64,000 nt of DNA from Pelargonium nanum (taxonomy: Eukaryota > Streptophyta > Magnoliopsida > Geraniales > Geraniaceae): positions 1-64,000 of the forward strand of contig JAYMTF010000036.1 of assembly GCA_036897485.1 (NCBI GenBank). Direction: 5' to 3'. The position numbers were made by a program, and so were the translations under genes. The notes beneath the pieces were generated by a model. The model had not been told where the DNA came from. It made no database searches and worked only from the letters and a program-made list of their open reading frames with translations. Shown here one piece after another: positions 1 through 11,576 of the stretch; position 1 is the first letter of the stretch, and each line of letters starts with the position of its first letter.

Positions 1-71
1 TAGTTAATCCTTTAGTGCATAAGTGATAAGGGTAATATGGAAAAAACAATAATATAATAACCTAAAAACAG

Positions 72-106
72 AAACAAGACACTCATTTTGGGACTGATGG
101 AGTATA
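72..106. mobile_element. Stowaway-type MITE, right end
   Basis: The bases CACTCATTTTGGGACTGATGG followed by AGTATATA closely match the terminal repeat of the fuller Stowaway copy at 53910-54110, which reads CTCCCTCTGTCCCAAAATGAG on the other strand. Only the right terminus is visible; the left part lies outside the window or is decayed. Confidence 0.55.
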
Positions 107-204
107 TAGTATAGAATAATAAAAGATGAGAAAAATGTATTTGATAAAAAGAGAAAAATCTTTGTAGGAAGAAAAAAAATATATATATATAAAATAAGGA
201 ATCT

Positions 205-396
205 AAACTAATAATTTTTTGGCTTAGCATAAGCCAAGCCAAGCCAATGAGAGCTTGCCATCACATTAAAATACTCATTTATCCCACCCAGTGAATTTGT
301 GGGATCGGAGCGAACCCGTTGGATTCAAACATTTGAAATGTGGTGTCATAATTTCATTAGTGGCTTAAACTAAGCCAAATAATTTTTGGCTTAAGA
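205..396. repeat. Small fold-back element (GGCTTA/TAAGCC arms)
   Basis: An arm near 213-236 (TTTTGGCTTAGCATAAGCC) is repeated in inverted orientation near 363-392 (GGCTTAAACTAAGCCAAA). Each arm also contains its own short palindrome, GGCTTA-TAAGCC. The roughly 190-base size fits a MITE. I could not define a target-site duplication, so the family is unknown. Confidence 0.4.
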
Positions 397-2975
397 TACT
401 CAATCTCATATTCATATATATATATATCTTTCTCATACAAGCACTAAAACACACCATGTGAAAAATAACCATTTACAATAATTTGACAAGACATAAAATT
501 ATACATTTGAAACTTGAATTGAAACTTGAAAGTCACCAATTTATACAAGTGAGTTTCTTTTTACATGACCCATAACCTTTTTCTTTTTAGCTCCACCACT
601 TACACTTTGATAGCATTTGTCATGACCCAAATAAATTGCCCATATTTACCATAACTTAAACCTCCAAATCACAGAAATTGGTGGAAACACATGTAAATTA
701 CTGATCAATGATTAATTCCTTCAGGGTTGTATTCTAAATCTTCCTAATAATCTATAATTCTTCATCAGCATGGAGATTCATATTTCACTTAAAGCCTTAC
801 TAGGCCCAATTAAAGGGTATTATCTTTTTCACTTTTCAAATTATTTGAGCCTAAGCCCACAAGATGGTCATGGCCCAGGCCCAATATCACTATTCATACT
901 CTTCGAGTCTTGGTCATATAATAAAACAATTATCATCAAAACAGTCCACATAATTTGGGCCGTCGATCCGGGCGACCCTAATGCAAGGAGTCGCTGGTGA
1001 AACGGGCAGCCCATCGCAGGCCGACCCGCCCCGCACCACTAACAACCCTAAACCATAGTGTATATATAGTAGATTTCTAACTCTCACCCTAAACACTTAC
1101 CCTATTAGATAGGGGTGTTCACATGTGGGTTAACCGTCCCGTGGGTAGAATTTGTGAACCGTTCCATAGTTGGTGGGTTGGAAATTTTTGGTCCATGGAC
1201 CACATTTTGGATAGTTAGTGTATGTGTCTAGGATTGGAGTAAGAAAACTACCGTGTGTGCACGTATCCTAGATTTTAGAATAGTTTTTAGGGTCGGACGA
1301 GTTGACCACAATTTTGACTATTATAACCACGAGCTATCTGTTTCAAAGCATTTTGTTGTCTTCTAGAATTTGTGGTGCGAGTGAAAACAATCTAGTTCGC
1401 AAACAGATTGAACATGTCACGAGTTTTTCTTAACGGTCTTACGACATATTAGGTGGATTAACGATCAACACAACATGCATTTTTAAATAAATAATTCTAA
1501 TTAAACCCTTGTTATTTAATCGACGTGTGGCAAAATTTAGAATCCAAAAACAATCATGTTGATGTTGCTTTGATGAGTTACAATACATTATTTTATTGGT
1601 TGGTCCATATTGTTGATTAGTTTAGCAACAATGATTTGATTGAGGTTAATCACATTAATTTAAACATAGAAGAAGTGTTTTGTGGTAGTTGCTACGTCGC
1701 AGCCTCTTTGCGTGAGAGACTTGGGTTATAGGCTAATTATGGCAAGTGTAGTTGATGTTAATTTTTTTTCTCAGCTACAACTATACCCTTATAGTATAGC
1801 TTATTTATCGATTAGTCTATAGATTACGAAGAATTGCAAAATTTACCCATTTTGTCAAACTTAGGTGCAACCCTAGACTCTACTCTCTTCTACTTTTCAT
1901 TTGTAGGTATTGGAAAGAAAAAAAAAAGTATTTCCTTTTCAAGAGGGAAAAATTTTAGATGCCCAATTTCATTTATAAAAATTTGTAATATTTTTGTAAA
2001 CAATTCAATCTTGGTAGACTAATATCAAAATTGAATGTGGTTATTGTACGTAACATTTAATGGTTCACATGGTAAAATAATAGACAAGAAGATTTGTTCA
2101 CATCTAATAACGAGACAGTTCAATTATTTTGGAGTTTTTGGATACAAAATAAGATATTAGTGATTTCGTCTCTAGATCGATCGAGATATTTGCGATATAT
2201 TCTCAACGACGACCAAGTTGATTCCTATTCATTTGTTCTATTTTTATTTTTTGTTTAAATTCTCTAATTTTTTGTTTTTTTAGAGAAGACCCTGAAAAAT
2301 AACAATTCAATATTTGAATTAAAACGCATGCAAATTGTTCTAGAGTTAAAAAAAGTTACGTAATTCTTTTTCCTCTTCTTTAGTCGATACACATATTAAA
2401 AAATTGGGTCTTTTTAAATTAGCGTCTTATAAAGTTGCACATCTTTCGTATGCTAATCTACAATATTCATGCATCTCACCGTTTGTTCTATGTTCTTGAT
2501 GAAAGTGTACTGATAGAATAACTTAAACTCAAAAAAAAAAAAAAAGTTGGTGACTATAGTTTGTTGAATTAACGAAGATTCCATGGATTAAAAACGTAAT
2601 ATTAGTATGTTGCATTGTTTTCAATGCGATACAATCGTAGAATGAGATCATGTATTAAGATAATATAAAACAATTTAAAGTCGTTTGTAATACGTATACA
2701 TTGTATTTATATAAGAGATGGCATCAACGCATGTGTAACTTTGTACAATACCATAAAATATTTCTTTGAAGCAAAACATAAAACCTCCAACACAATTCAA
2801 AAAGGCCTATGATCACACCCTCTCAAAGCTAAGTTGCATCATCAACACATACAACACAACACACATCTTTGAGAAAATGAGGTCCAAACCTTAACATTTC
2901 TTCCAAATTTACAAGCTCTCACACATGCAAGAAAAATGGACTCATCATCTACACTTAAAAATTAATACACATCCC

Positions 2976-3326
2976 TTACCTTATCTTGTAAGGAGTGATC
3001 TTGATAACAAGGCCAGGGAAGACATCATCTGGGTCATGAATATGTGGATTCTCTTCAACAATATATGGATCTCCACACTTCTCACTGATTGTATGCAAGG
3101 TCTCTCCTTCTCTCACTACATAGATTTCGTCGCACGGCTTCGAATAAGAACTCATAACCATCATCATATGATCATTGTTGTTGTTGTTATGTTGCATCTG
3201 ATCATGATTCATGAACTCATTGTCTCCAAGCTCACAGCAGCTGAGAACCAGCATGAATGCAAGAAACAAAGAACAGTACCATGAGACCTTCTCTGCCATG
3301 ACAGTTGATGAAGCAACAAGGACCAT
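2976..3326 (-). CDS. Small secreted LysM-domain protein
   Basis: Single-exon frame of 116 residues. Residues 10-32 form a hydrophobic signal peptide or anchor ending in a Cys pair (LVLSCCELG). An Asn/His/Met-rich linker follows, then one LysM module at about 67-111 (YVVREGETLHTISEKC, then NPHIHDPDD and FPGLVIKITP). LysM modules bind N-acetylglucosamine polymers such as chitin or peptidoglycan. A single module without a kinase suggests a secreted or cell-surface protein, but the ligand is unknown. The start at 3326 was chosen as the first ATG; Met10 is an alternative giving a tidier signal peptide. The frame ends at a perfect splice-donor-like sequence (AAG/GTAAGG), so a short extra exon cannot be excluded. 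Very like the Arabidopsis LysM protein encoded beside PAP and A20/AN1 genes. Confidence 0.85.
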   Translation of the reverse strand: MVLVASSTVMAEKVSWYCSLFLAFMLVLSCCELGDNEFMNHDQMQHNNNNNDHMMMVMSSYSKPCDEIYVVREGETLHTISEKCGDPYIVEENPHIHDPDDVFPGLVIKITPYKIR

Positions 3327-3476
3327 TTTTGGGGTTGATGAGTGTTGATGTGTTTAAGGATTTTATAAGGTTGGTGTTGTCAGAGGTTGCTTGAGATGGG
3401 ATTGTAAGGTGGTTGGAGGAGGAGTTGAAACGGTTCTCTCAGTGTGGTAGGTGAGTTTGTGTTGTTGTGGTTTGGG

Positions 3477-3482
3477 TTTATA
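3477..3482 (-). promoter_or_regulatory. TATA box of the LysM gene
   Basis: TATAAA on the minus strand, about 150 bases upstream of the LysM start codon. Position and sequence fit a plant core promoter; this is inferred from sequence only. Confidence 0.45.
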
Positions 3483-3622
3483 AAAATCAATATGTTGGGG
3501 ATAAAATTTTATTAAGGAAATTAGGAGAGTTGGTTTAACTGCTTTTATTAAATGGGTTTGGTTTTTGGGTATTGACTTGCTTGCTCTCCTGCTAGGTTTT
3601 GCTTGGTGGTGGTGGCTTTGAC

Positions 3623-3785
3623 CAGAGCTTGGCAATTCATGTCCGACACACGACACAAAATAAGCTAGCTTGTTTCAGTACAATATTGTTCGTATTTAGT
3701 TTCTAAAAAGCGGACACATTTAGGTCGTGCAATAACCTATCAACCTCTAACACGACACGATCATGACATGCACATACAAATTATC
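3623..3785. mobile_element. CGTGTCGTG-rich MITE, fragment (copy a)
   Basis: Begins CAGAGCTTGGCAATTCATG, like the terminus of the better copy at 5234-5623, and carries the family's ACACGACACGA motifs. The right terminus is not recognisable. It lies upstream of the LysM promoter. Confidence 0.45.
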
Positions 3786-5233
3786 AGTTGTAGTCATATA
3801 TGAGGAACCAACCATGCTTGCATGGGTTGATTTCTACTATTTGATTTAAAATTTGTGACGGACGGTAGGTTGAAATGTTTTAGCTTTTAGATTAAAATCT
3901 TTGTTCAACAATTAGTATAAAAGAAATTAATATGAGAATGAAATTTCAATTCATATTATGTATATATTAAAACTTATTAGTCATTAAAATGAGTTTGAGT
4001 ATGAAACGTAGGAACAACTTTTTGTGTACTTGAAATTGAACGTGAATTGTCTGTTTTTTACTTAGTGACAAATTTGAAAATGGCATCAAATTCTAAGTTT
4101 GAAAACATGAAGAATGCTTTTGATGACATTTGAATTTCAATGTAGGAAATGTTTGAAAAATGAAGGTAGTTAAGGAGATGCCTTTCTCATTGAGGGTTGA
4201 TCATTTGGATGTTTGCTCCAATGTCTACAAGAGTGAATTGAATCAACCCTAGAAGAAACATATTGGAATAGAAAGGGCAAAACCATCAATAAATACACCA
4301 AATATTGAGAGCACAACACAACTTGTTTCTAGTTTAAAACCACCCATATCATTCACCAACAACTTCACATAATTCAGTGTTGTCTAGTGGAGCAAAATGA
4401 AAAGTTCCAAACAACTGATGGAATAACAAGGTTTTCTTGTAGTTCAAGGAAGAGTTTTGCATTTATTTACAAGACCACATACATATTTGGAGAACCCAAT
4501 ACATAAATGGACTACACCAAAGGATTTTTAATCAGACAAGTATTGCATAATACATATCCAACACAGTACATGAGACGGGTAGAAGTAGAACCGACAATTT
4601 GAACACGCCTAAAACCTAATCCACATATTTTTGGATACAAGTTGCATTAAACGAAACCGATCACTTTTTAGGTATGGCAAACCCACATTATACACATAAA
4701 AATCCGGACCAAATCCAAATTCCGCTAACTCAAAACTTGTATCCCTTCAGGGTCGTGTTCAGATTAAATCTGAACCTGAGTCCAAAAACCCGACCCAAAA
4801 CCCAAATTGCAAGTTGTATCGGCACATGATAAATGATGTTACAATACTGTTTCTATAGAAGTACTTCACAGGTTAAGCACTAAACATAAGATAACACTTT
4901 TCCCAAATAGAAGGAATCATCATAGCTTCTTTTTTTACCTTCCCAGAATATAATATAATTGAAACAAACAAACAAGTGGATAATTTCTTGTCACATACAC
5001 AGAATATATCTCTTTCATTTTTTTACAAAATTGGAGAGGTCAATTTTTGCTCTTACATGGCTTCATGTACATTGGGAAGATGATCCAAAAGCATGGAAGT
5101 TGATGGATTGCTAGACATGTAACTGGTGGTCAAATAAAATAACCAGCCATCCCATGGAAATGTTTCTTTCCAACTCTTTCACCATTTACTTAACCTGTAT
5201 AGCATAAGAGAGGAGCAAATTTAGCCTCAAAAC
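3786..5233. other. Intergenic, no gene seen
   Basis: AT-rich, without protein-like frames. Bases about 4665-4815 contain stretches such as AAACCCGACCCAAAACCC. Similar CCGACCCAAAA wording recurs inverted near 25590-25650 in a phosphatase intron, suggesting two remnants of one hAT-like non-autonomous family. Confidence 0.4.
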
Positions 5234-5623
5234 TAGAGCTGGCAATCTGTCATTACACAACACACGACTCAAAATTAGTGTGTTTGGACTCACAGATTTT
5301 GTAATTGTGCCATGTTCGTGTTGGAGAACCCAACATGTGTAGTAATCGTGTCGTGTACATGCCAAAAGTGTTGGCTGTATCGTGCAGAATGTGTTGGGTC
5401 ATATTCGTGTCAATCGTGCCAAGTTGTGTCAACACAGCTCATTTAGTTACTGTGTTAAAACGTGTCATGTTCGTGTCGGGCCGTGCAACACGATTACTAA
5501 ACATACCGTGTTAAACATGTCATGTTTGTGTTGGCCAGTGCAACACGATTACTAAACATGTCGTGAGCACACAAACAAACTTTAGCCCGACACGAACACG
5601 ACGCACACGAATTGCCAGCTCTA
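5234..5623. mobile_element. CGTGTCGTG-rich MITE, full-length (copy b)
   Basis: About 390 bases with inverted ends TAGAGCTGGCAAT and ATTGCCAGCTCTA. The flanks are CTCAAAAC on the left and CCCAAAAT on the right, matching at 6 of 8 positions. That fits an 8-base target-site duplication and hence a hAT-like element. The interior is dominated by repeated CGTGTCGTG and TTCGTGTTGG motifs in both orientations, and it has no coding capacity. It lies downstream of TAF12. The family assignment is inference from the terminus and duplication length. Confidence 0.6.
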
Positions 5624-5847
5624 CCCAAAATACAAGGAACAGAGACGCGACACATATACCAAAAAAATATGTTTGTATAGATGATGATTTTTATAATATC
5701 TACCAAAACAGACACAGCACTAGCTAGCTGATCTGTCCACAAAATCAAGCACCCATGAATGAGGGCCATCTGTAAAACATCTAAGAGTGGTTGACAAATA
5801 TGTCCTCAACAACTCAACAAGCCTAGTTGATAAAGAGTTTAAATGTG

Positions 5848-5869
5848 TGTATACACACACACACACACA
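5848..5869. repeat. (AC)n microsatellite
   Basis: A short run of AC dinucleotides preceded by GTGTGTAT, so the locus is partly palindromic. Confidence 0.8.
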
Positions 5870-6197
5870 AAAGGATATGGAGAGCAACATCTTACTCCAC
5901 CGCCTTTTTGGACTTTTGAACTTGTTGAACACACAAAATAGCATGGCATCTACTCCAATCCAATAAAATTCTCCTAAAATGATGACATGGATTTCAACTC
6001 AATCACCCCAAAAAAGTCATTGGATAACTGAATCTCAACCATAAGTGCCCATCCTGTCAAATCCCTAAAACCTGTCTAGCTACATGTACCATTCTGATGA
6101 TAAAGCATGCTAATCAAAACATATTTGCATTCTTATGTAAAAAAATTATACACACCTTGACAAAATATGCTTCAGTCAGCCACATGTTCAATCAACC

Positions 6198-9100
6198 TTA
6201 TGTGACTTCACGAATCTTAACATTTGGGGAGCCGAAGGTATTTGCAGGTGTCTTTGTTAGATTACCCTTCACATTTCCTGCACCTTGCCCAGCTGAGTTC
6301 TTTGAATTCACCATCTCATTTGCCATGACCGATTTCTTTATCTGATAAAAAAAGAAACAAGAAAAGGCAAAACAAGTATAAATGAGTGAACAACAAATAC
6401 CAAACCACTTGTAAGTTTAATCGTAGCTTTACAAAATTAAAGCAGATGATCAGGTTTTGCTTATCCAATATCCAGAAACACTGTACAATATGTACATACA
6501 TGTCTAATACGTTTCGATCAAATACTTACTACTGAGAGCCGCTCTCGGTGAATTTCATTTGTAGGCTGCAAAATAATCAAAGAATACAATAAGAAAAATG
6601 AAACAGAATACAAAATGTTCTTGATTCTCATGGCAAGCCCTTACTACATATTCCAGTTAACAGTCCATGTGAAACTCTTACCGGTTTTCTATAGCTTTTA
6701 ATCTCATCTCCACCAAACCCAGGAAGTGCCATATTCCAATTTCTTTCTGCAGCAAAGTGGAAAAGAGATAGAAAGTTACATTACAGGTGCAAATAAAGTA
6801 AACACACTATTGATGAAAGATTTGCCATCATAACTAACCGAGATGTAGAAGTATATCTTTTGCTTCCAACATATTTGATTTTCGATGCTTGGCTAGTGAG
6901 CAACCAAATGTTGTAATCTGTTCGAGCGAAGAAAAAACACCCTCAAACTATGCAAAGCCAGCCACAAAGAACATAAATGAAACACACTGCTGTTATATGA
7001 TAAAATTGTGAGAAAAACTAGAAAAGTCATAAATAATGGTGCCTCATCCTTCCTATTCATGGGTGACAGGACGGTTACTCAAATCATACACTCCCAAGGC
7101 TAGAGACTTACAATGTCTACGTCCTATACTTCAGAAGAAAATATCTTGGATAAATGCCATCAATATCAATTATCATCATTGCCGAAGCAATAATAAAAGT
7201 TCATGGGATAGTTACAGGCATATTGCAATTCTTGAGACCATCACAACATCAAGCAGCTTTCCTATCGAGCTCTAACCAAATTACTGCTACTCAATCAAAT
7301 AAAACCTGGGTCTTATCGTCATTTCATTTCCTTCTCATTCGAATATAAATTATCAAGTGCCATTAAGCACAATTCATTAATCATATGCCCTCATATATTC
7401 TTACTGATTAAAACAGTAGTAGGTTCACTTTTCTCAAGTAAAGCTCAGTGTAGAAGTAAAAAATGAAATATGTCCCCAACAAAGCTCTTGTTTGAAGGCT
7501 TAGATGAAGTGCCAATAAGAGACTCTAGGGTCCATAGAGATAATGTGTGGAATTCCAGATCAACGTAAGTTATAAAATATTTCATTCAGAACAACCTTAC
7601 AAGGACATAAAAAAATGAGCTCAATTACTCACAGAATCAATAAAATCCTCTGCAATATCCACAAGAATGTCTTCAACCTCAGGATCCAACCTCTCTGAAG
7701 GATCAATCTGTCACAGAACAAGTGGAAATTAACTCAGAAAGGAAATATAAGACACGAGGTAGTTATTATGGTGTGGAATGAAAAAGAAATTAGCACCCAA
7801 GGCATAGCATAGCATTTCAAAAATAGGCCAGCTAACTTGATATTTCCTTGACCAAAATTATCTTTGTTACACTACATACCAACCTATAGTTGATGGATCC
7901 TATACTTCAAATAGTCAAGAAACTTAATTAGAGTACCCTTTGTTGTCTAAATGAACGACTGCTCTTAGAGTGTTCAGGTACAGTATGTATGGTCTGTGTT
8001 ACAACATATTATTAAACATTTTGGCTTAGTGACAGCAGCTAGAAATCTTAAAGAAACTAATAGCAGCAGTACGAAAATGTGCGTGACAAAAGCAAACGTT
8101 GCTCACTTGAGTGACTAGCTCATGGATGCTTCTCTTGCTCAGGATTCTATTATTAGATTCATCAGTTTCTGCACTAGCTGTTCTATTAATGACCCCTGGC
8201 TGGACTGCAGTAGGCTGCACTGTTGCAAGGGAGGAAGGCTTCTGGTTTCCTGCTCCCTGGACCCTTGTAACCTGTTGCTGATGGGGTATAGATTGTGAAA
8301 CCCTCGATGGAGTAAATTGTTGCCCAAAATGCTCTTGTGGCTGATGTGTTGGTTGTGGCAAAGGTTGCTGTGCCGGTGGCACAGATGGCACATGCTGTTG
8401 CTGTTGAGCTGCTTGAGGTGGATGATGATGTTGCTGTGGAATGTGTGATCTTTGCTGCAAAGATTGTGAGTTCATTTGTGCTCTATATGATGGGGATGGC
8501 AGAGGAGGTTTCCCATGTGGTCCACCAGATGACAACCATGGCTGGTTAAGGGACTGCATACTCTGTGATGTATTAGGTGATGGTGTACTAGGAGTTCCAG
8601 CAGATGAGCCTCTCAAAAGTCCATGCCCTTGGAAATTCTGCCAAAGGGAAAATCAATAAGAAAAGAAAAACTTATATACAATAAGTCGCATACGGGCACA
8701 ATACATGAAAAGAACCATAGACAAAATCTAAGTCATCCATAAAGGTGAAATTCAAAATCTTTCAAAAGCTCCATTTTCTCCAACATATGAATCAAGAAAA
8801 CTCCTGACTGATAACCAAATATCACAACTATAGTTGAACAGAGTCCTACAGAAAACATGTACACTCAATAAACAGCACTATGCTTCTAAAACTAAGGTTT
8901 CTTCTTCTGTAAAAAAAATGCCTGACTAGAAAATTTTCAATTAAACTTTCAAGCATGATTTGCAACACATGATTACAATTACGAGCATAAGCCACAAAGT
9001 AACATAAAAAATGAAAAAGCTTATTAGTAAGTGAGTACTGAATACTGACTTGAGGAGCAGGAGACTGGTTGTTCGGGGAAGACTGTGGTCTAAGAGATGA

Positions 9101-9994
9101 TTGACCAGGTCTTTGTTGATGGTGAGCAGGAATCCCAGCAGGTCGCATCTGAGAATTTGAACCGAGCGATCCCATCATCCCCATTCCCTGCATTCCTTGC
9201 ATTGTAGGTCTTACCTAAATATTTCAAAATCAATTAAGATGTGAAAAAGTTCACAATTAAACAAGGCGAAATAATATACATTACATGACATCACAAATCA
9301 GCTAGATGCATAATTTCAGGTTTCACGTGTTTTATACACTTGAGATAATTATAAATTTCTCTCTTAATCAATCAATGCAGCATTAATAATTCAAGTTTTC
9401 TCAGTAAACAAACAGTCCCAAGAAAAAAAGAGTATAGAAAGCTAGTTCAGTTACCTGATTCGAATTCGAATTCGAGGCTTGTTCAGAAACATTGACCCCA
9501 CTGCGACCCAAGCCACCAAACTGCTGCCCAAACGACGAAGAAAACGGAACAGGTTGGGGCGAAGGGGTGGCGGGGACACCGAGGGCCAAGCCGCCCCTAG
9601 GCTGAGGAGCCGCCGAAACTGGCGGCGACACGGACGAGGACAGAGAAGGTCCAGGGCCAGACGACGCCGTGGAAGAAGGCGGGAGCGAGGAGAGGTGAGA
9701 GGAGAAATGGGGGAAATGGGAGGTCTGCTGCCATGGTCTTGCGAATGTGGAAGGTCTGGGCTGCGAAGGAGATGGAAGGGACTGAGACTGCGGTGGCTGG
9801 TGGCTCAGAGTGGCCGGAGGCTTAGGGTTAGGGTTAGGGTTTGGGGAGGAGGGGACCGGCGCGGCTGACGGAGAGGCGGCGGAAGAGGAAGATGCGACGG
9901 CGGAGGGCGGTGGTTGTTGCTGCGGCGGCGGAGGTTGTGGCGGTGGTTCGGAGGGTGGCGGAGCGGCGGAGGTGGGTGGTTGCTGTTGGTCCAT
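6198..9994 (-). CDS. TAF12: Transcription initiation factor TFIID subunit 12
   Basis: Eight coding exons (9994-9455, 9214-9050, 8637-8107, 7707-7633, 6917-6839, 6746-6682, 6565-6530, 6341-6198) give 544 residues in one continuous frame. Residues 1-400 are low-complexity Pro/Ser/Gln-rich. The H2B-like histone fold spans about 403-482, with [43 protein letters not shown] and [14 protein letters not shown], followed by the plant TAF12 tail ending in [13 protein letters not shown]12 pairs with TAF4 in TFIID and with ADA1 in SAGA, in the nucleus, linking activators to RNA polymerase II. The length is close to Arabidopsis TAF12 (about 540); the longer paralogue TAF12B/EER4 is less likely. All donors and acceptors are GT-AG. 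Confidence 0.95.
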
Positions 9995-11576
9995 GGATGG
10001 TGTGGATTTGGGAGGCTGTTTTGGCTTTGAATGAGAAGATATATAAAGATTTGAGATTTGGATTTGGATTTGGACAATTGGGGAATTTTGATTGTGGGCT
10101 TATCTTATAAAAATGGATTCATTATAGTGACCACATGCATTTTACTCTAATCCTTCCTAGTATCTGTGTGGTCAGATTGGCTGCTCTGTCACCATTACCA
10201 ATGTAGCCATAATTGGCATCTAAAAACTAATTAAATTGATTTTCTTTCAACAAATTAATTTTATCAAACTTGTAAAAATTATAGTTGGAATTTGCAAAAC
10301 TTACAACTTTACTTTACTTCAACAAAGAACATTCAAATCGCCTTTTAATACATCATGCTGACGTGTTGCACGACTCTTAAAACAATTTTTGACAATTTTA
10401 AAGCGTGCATATTCAAATTGTTGTTGCATATCAGTATAATCAAAATTGTAACTTATTACTCATAAGAGAACTGATCTTAAATAAAGAGTGTGAATACTGC
10501 TAATGTCAATACAATAGTGGTACATTTACAAAGCGATAACGGTAGAATACAAACATTTGCATGGTTTAAACTCCTGTAAAAATCCTGAATTCCATCAAAA
10601 ACACATTTTTTTTCTGGTTGTCAACATTATTTTAGAGGTCATTCCAACTTCATGCTTCCTAGAAGCTACAGGAATGCCAATTTCAATCATCCAATTTTTG
10701 TGTCCTTTTTGTGGGAAGGTTTTTGAAGACGCCTCAGGTTTCTTAATCTTTTGCTCTTGGTCATGGGAGCTATGGGACATAGTTTATCAATGGCGGGGCT
10801 TTTCTTCTACCTTCGACAAGTCCATATTTACAATAGACGACAGAGCCAATCGTCGAAATTAAAGTAGAGGAGATACATTTCTCTTAGTTCTCTTAAATTA
10901 AAAATTAAATCAATTTTTGTAATTTAAGAGTTATTTGTACTTGGTGTTACATTCATGAGAGCAAATAGAGCTCTAAACGTATTCATGTAATAATCTCAAG
11001 CTGAAATTAATGAACAAGAAAAAAGCTTAAATGGATGAACATGAAGGTTGATAAGTGTCCATTCTAATGAAAATGGCAGCTCATCAACCATACACATGAT
11101 CTTGCCAACAAGAACTCATCATTTATTGACAAACCATAACACAAAATTAGTAATGTTCTGAGCAGTACACTAACTAAAGATAGACCAGAAGGGCTAGATG
11201 ATCAGAGAAACTTCAAGGTACCAGATGATGAATCAATGCTCTTTTTATCACCAACAAACTGGTTTTGGCACTCTTGACCTTCCCAAGAAGCAAACTCTCT
11301 TCCTTCCTCTAAAATCCATCCACTGAATCAATAAAAAAAGTAGAGCCTCCAGGCGATGGACAAAACTTTAGGGACAATAACATGCTCTATCTGCACGCTT
11401 CTCGTCTGAAGATAGAACTGGAATCAATCCTCGCACAAAACATGAATCATATCAGGTCTCGATGATCGTTAAACGTTCAACTATTTGCAATCATCAAATA
11501 ACAGTGTGAAGGTTGAAAACATTACCATAGTTATTGTAGTATACAGCTCTAGAGCTACTGAGAACTGATGAGCTTT
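9995..11576. other. Region between TAF12 and the SLC35F-like gene
   Basis: Holds the TAF12 leader and promoter at its left, a LINE zinc-binding relic in the middle, and probably the 3' untranslated region of the SLC35F-like gene near 11100-11576. No further gene seen. Confidence 0.5.
10560..10862 (+). pseudogene. LINE reverse-transcriptase zinc-binding domain relic
   Basis: The plus-strand frame contains CPFCGKVFEDASGFLIFC followed by SWSWELWDIVYQWRGF. This is the Cys/His and tryptophan pattern of the zinc-binding region found after the reverse transcriptase of plant non-LTR retrotransposons (zf-RVT). The His usually found before the last Cys has become Phe (GFLIFC). There is no reverse transcriptase or endonuclease around it, so this is an isolated, decayed fragment of an L1-type LINE. 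Confidence 0.6.

Larger units (their letters stand above)
1..2975. other. Gene-free left edge with repeat remnants
   Basis: No open frame here resembles a known protein. The stretch holds a Stowaway-type MITE end, a small fold-back, and two blocks (about 955-1062 and 1105-1200) that look like ends of non-autonomous hAT-type elements: one is a GC-rich run of CCGACCCGCCCCGCACC, the other begins GGGGTGTTCACATGTGGG. The last roughly 250 bases are probably the 3' untranslated region of the LysM gene on the minus strand. Confidence 0.5.

Noticed and set aside
9479-10110. Several plus-strand frames antisense to TAF12 exon 1
   Set aside because: Gly/Arg-rich mirrors of the Pro/Ser/Gln codons; they match no family and TAF12 explains the region.
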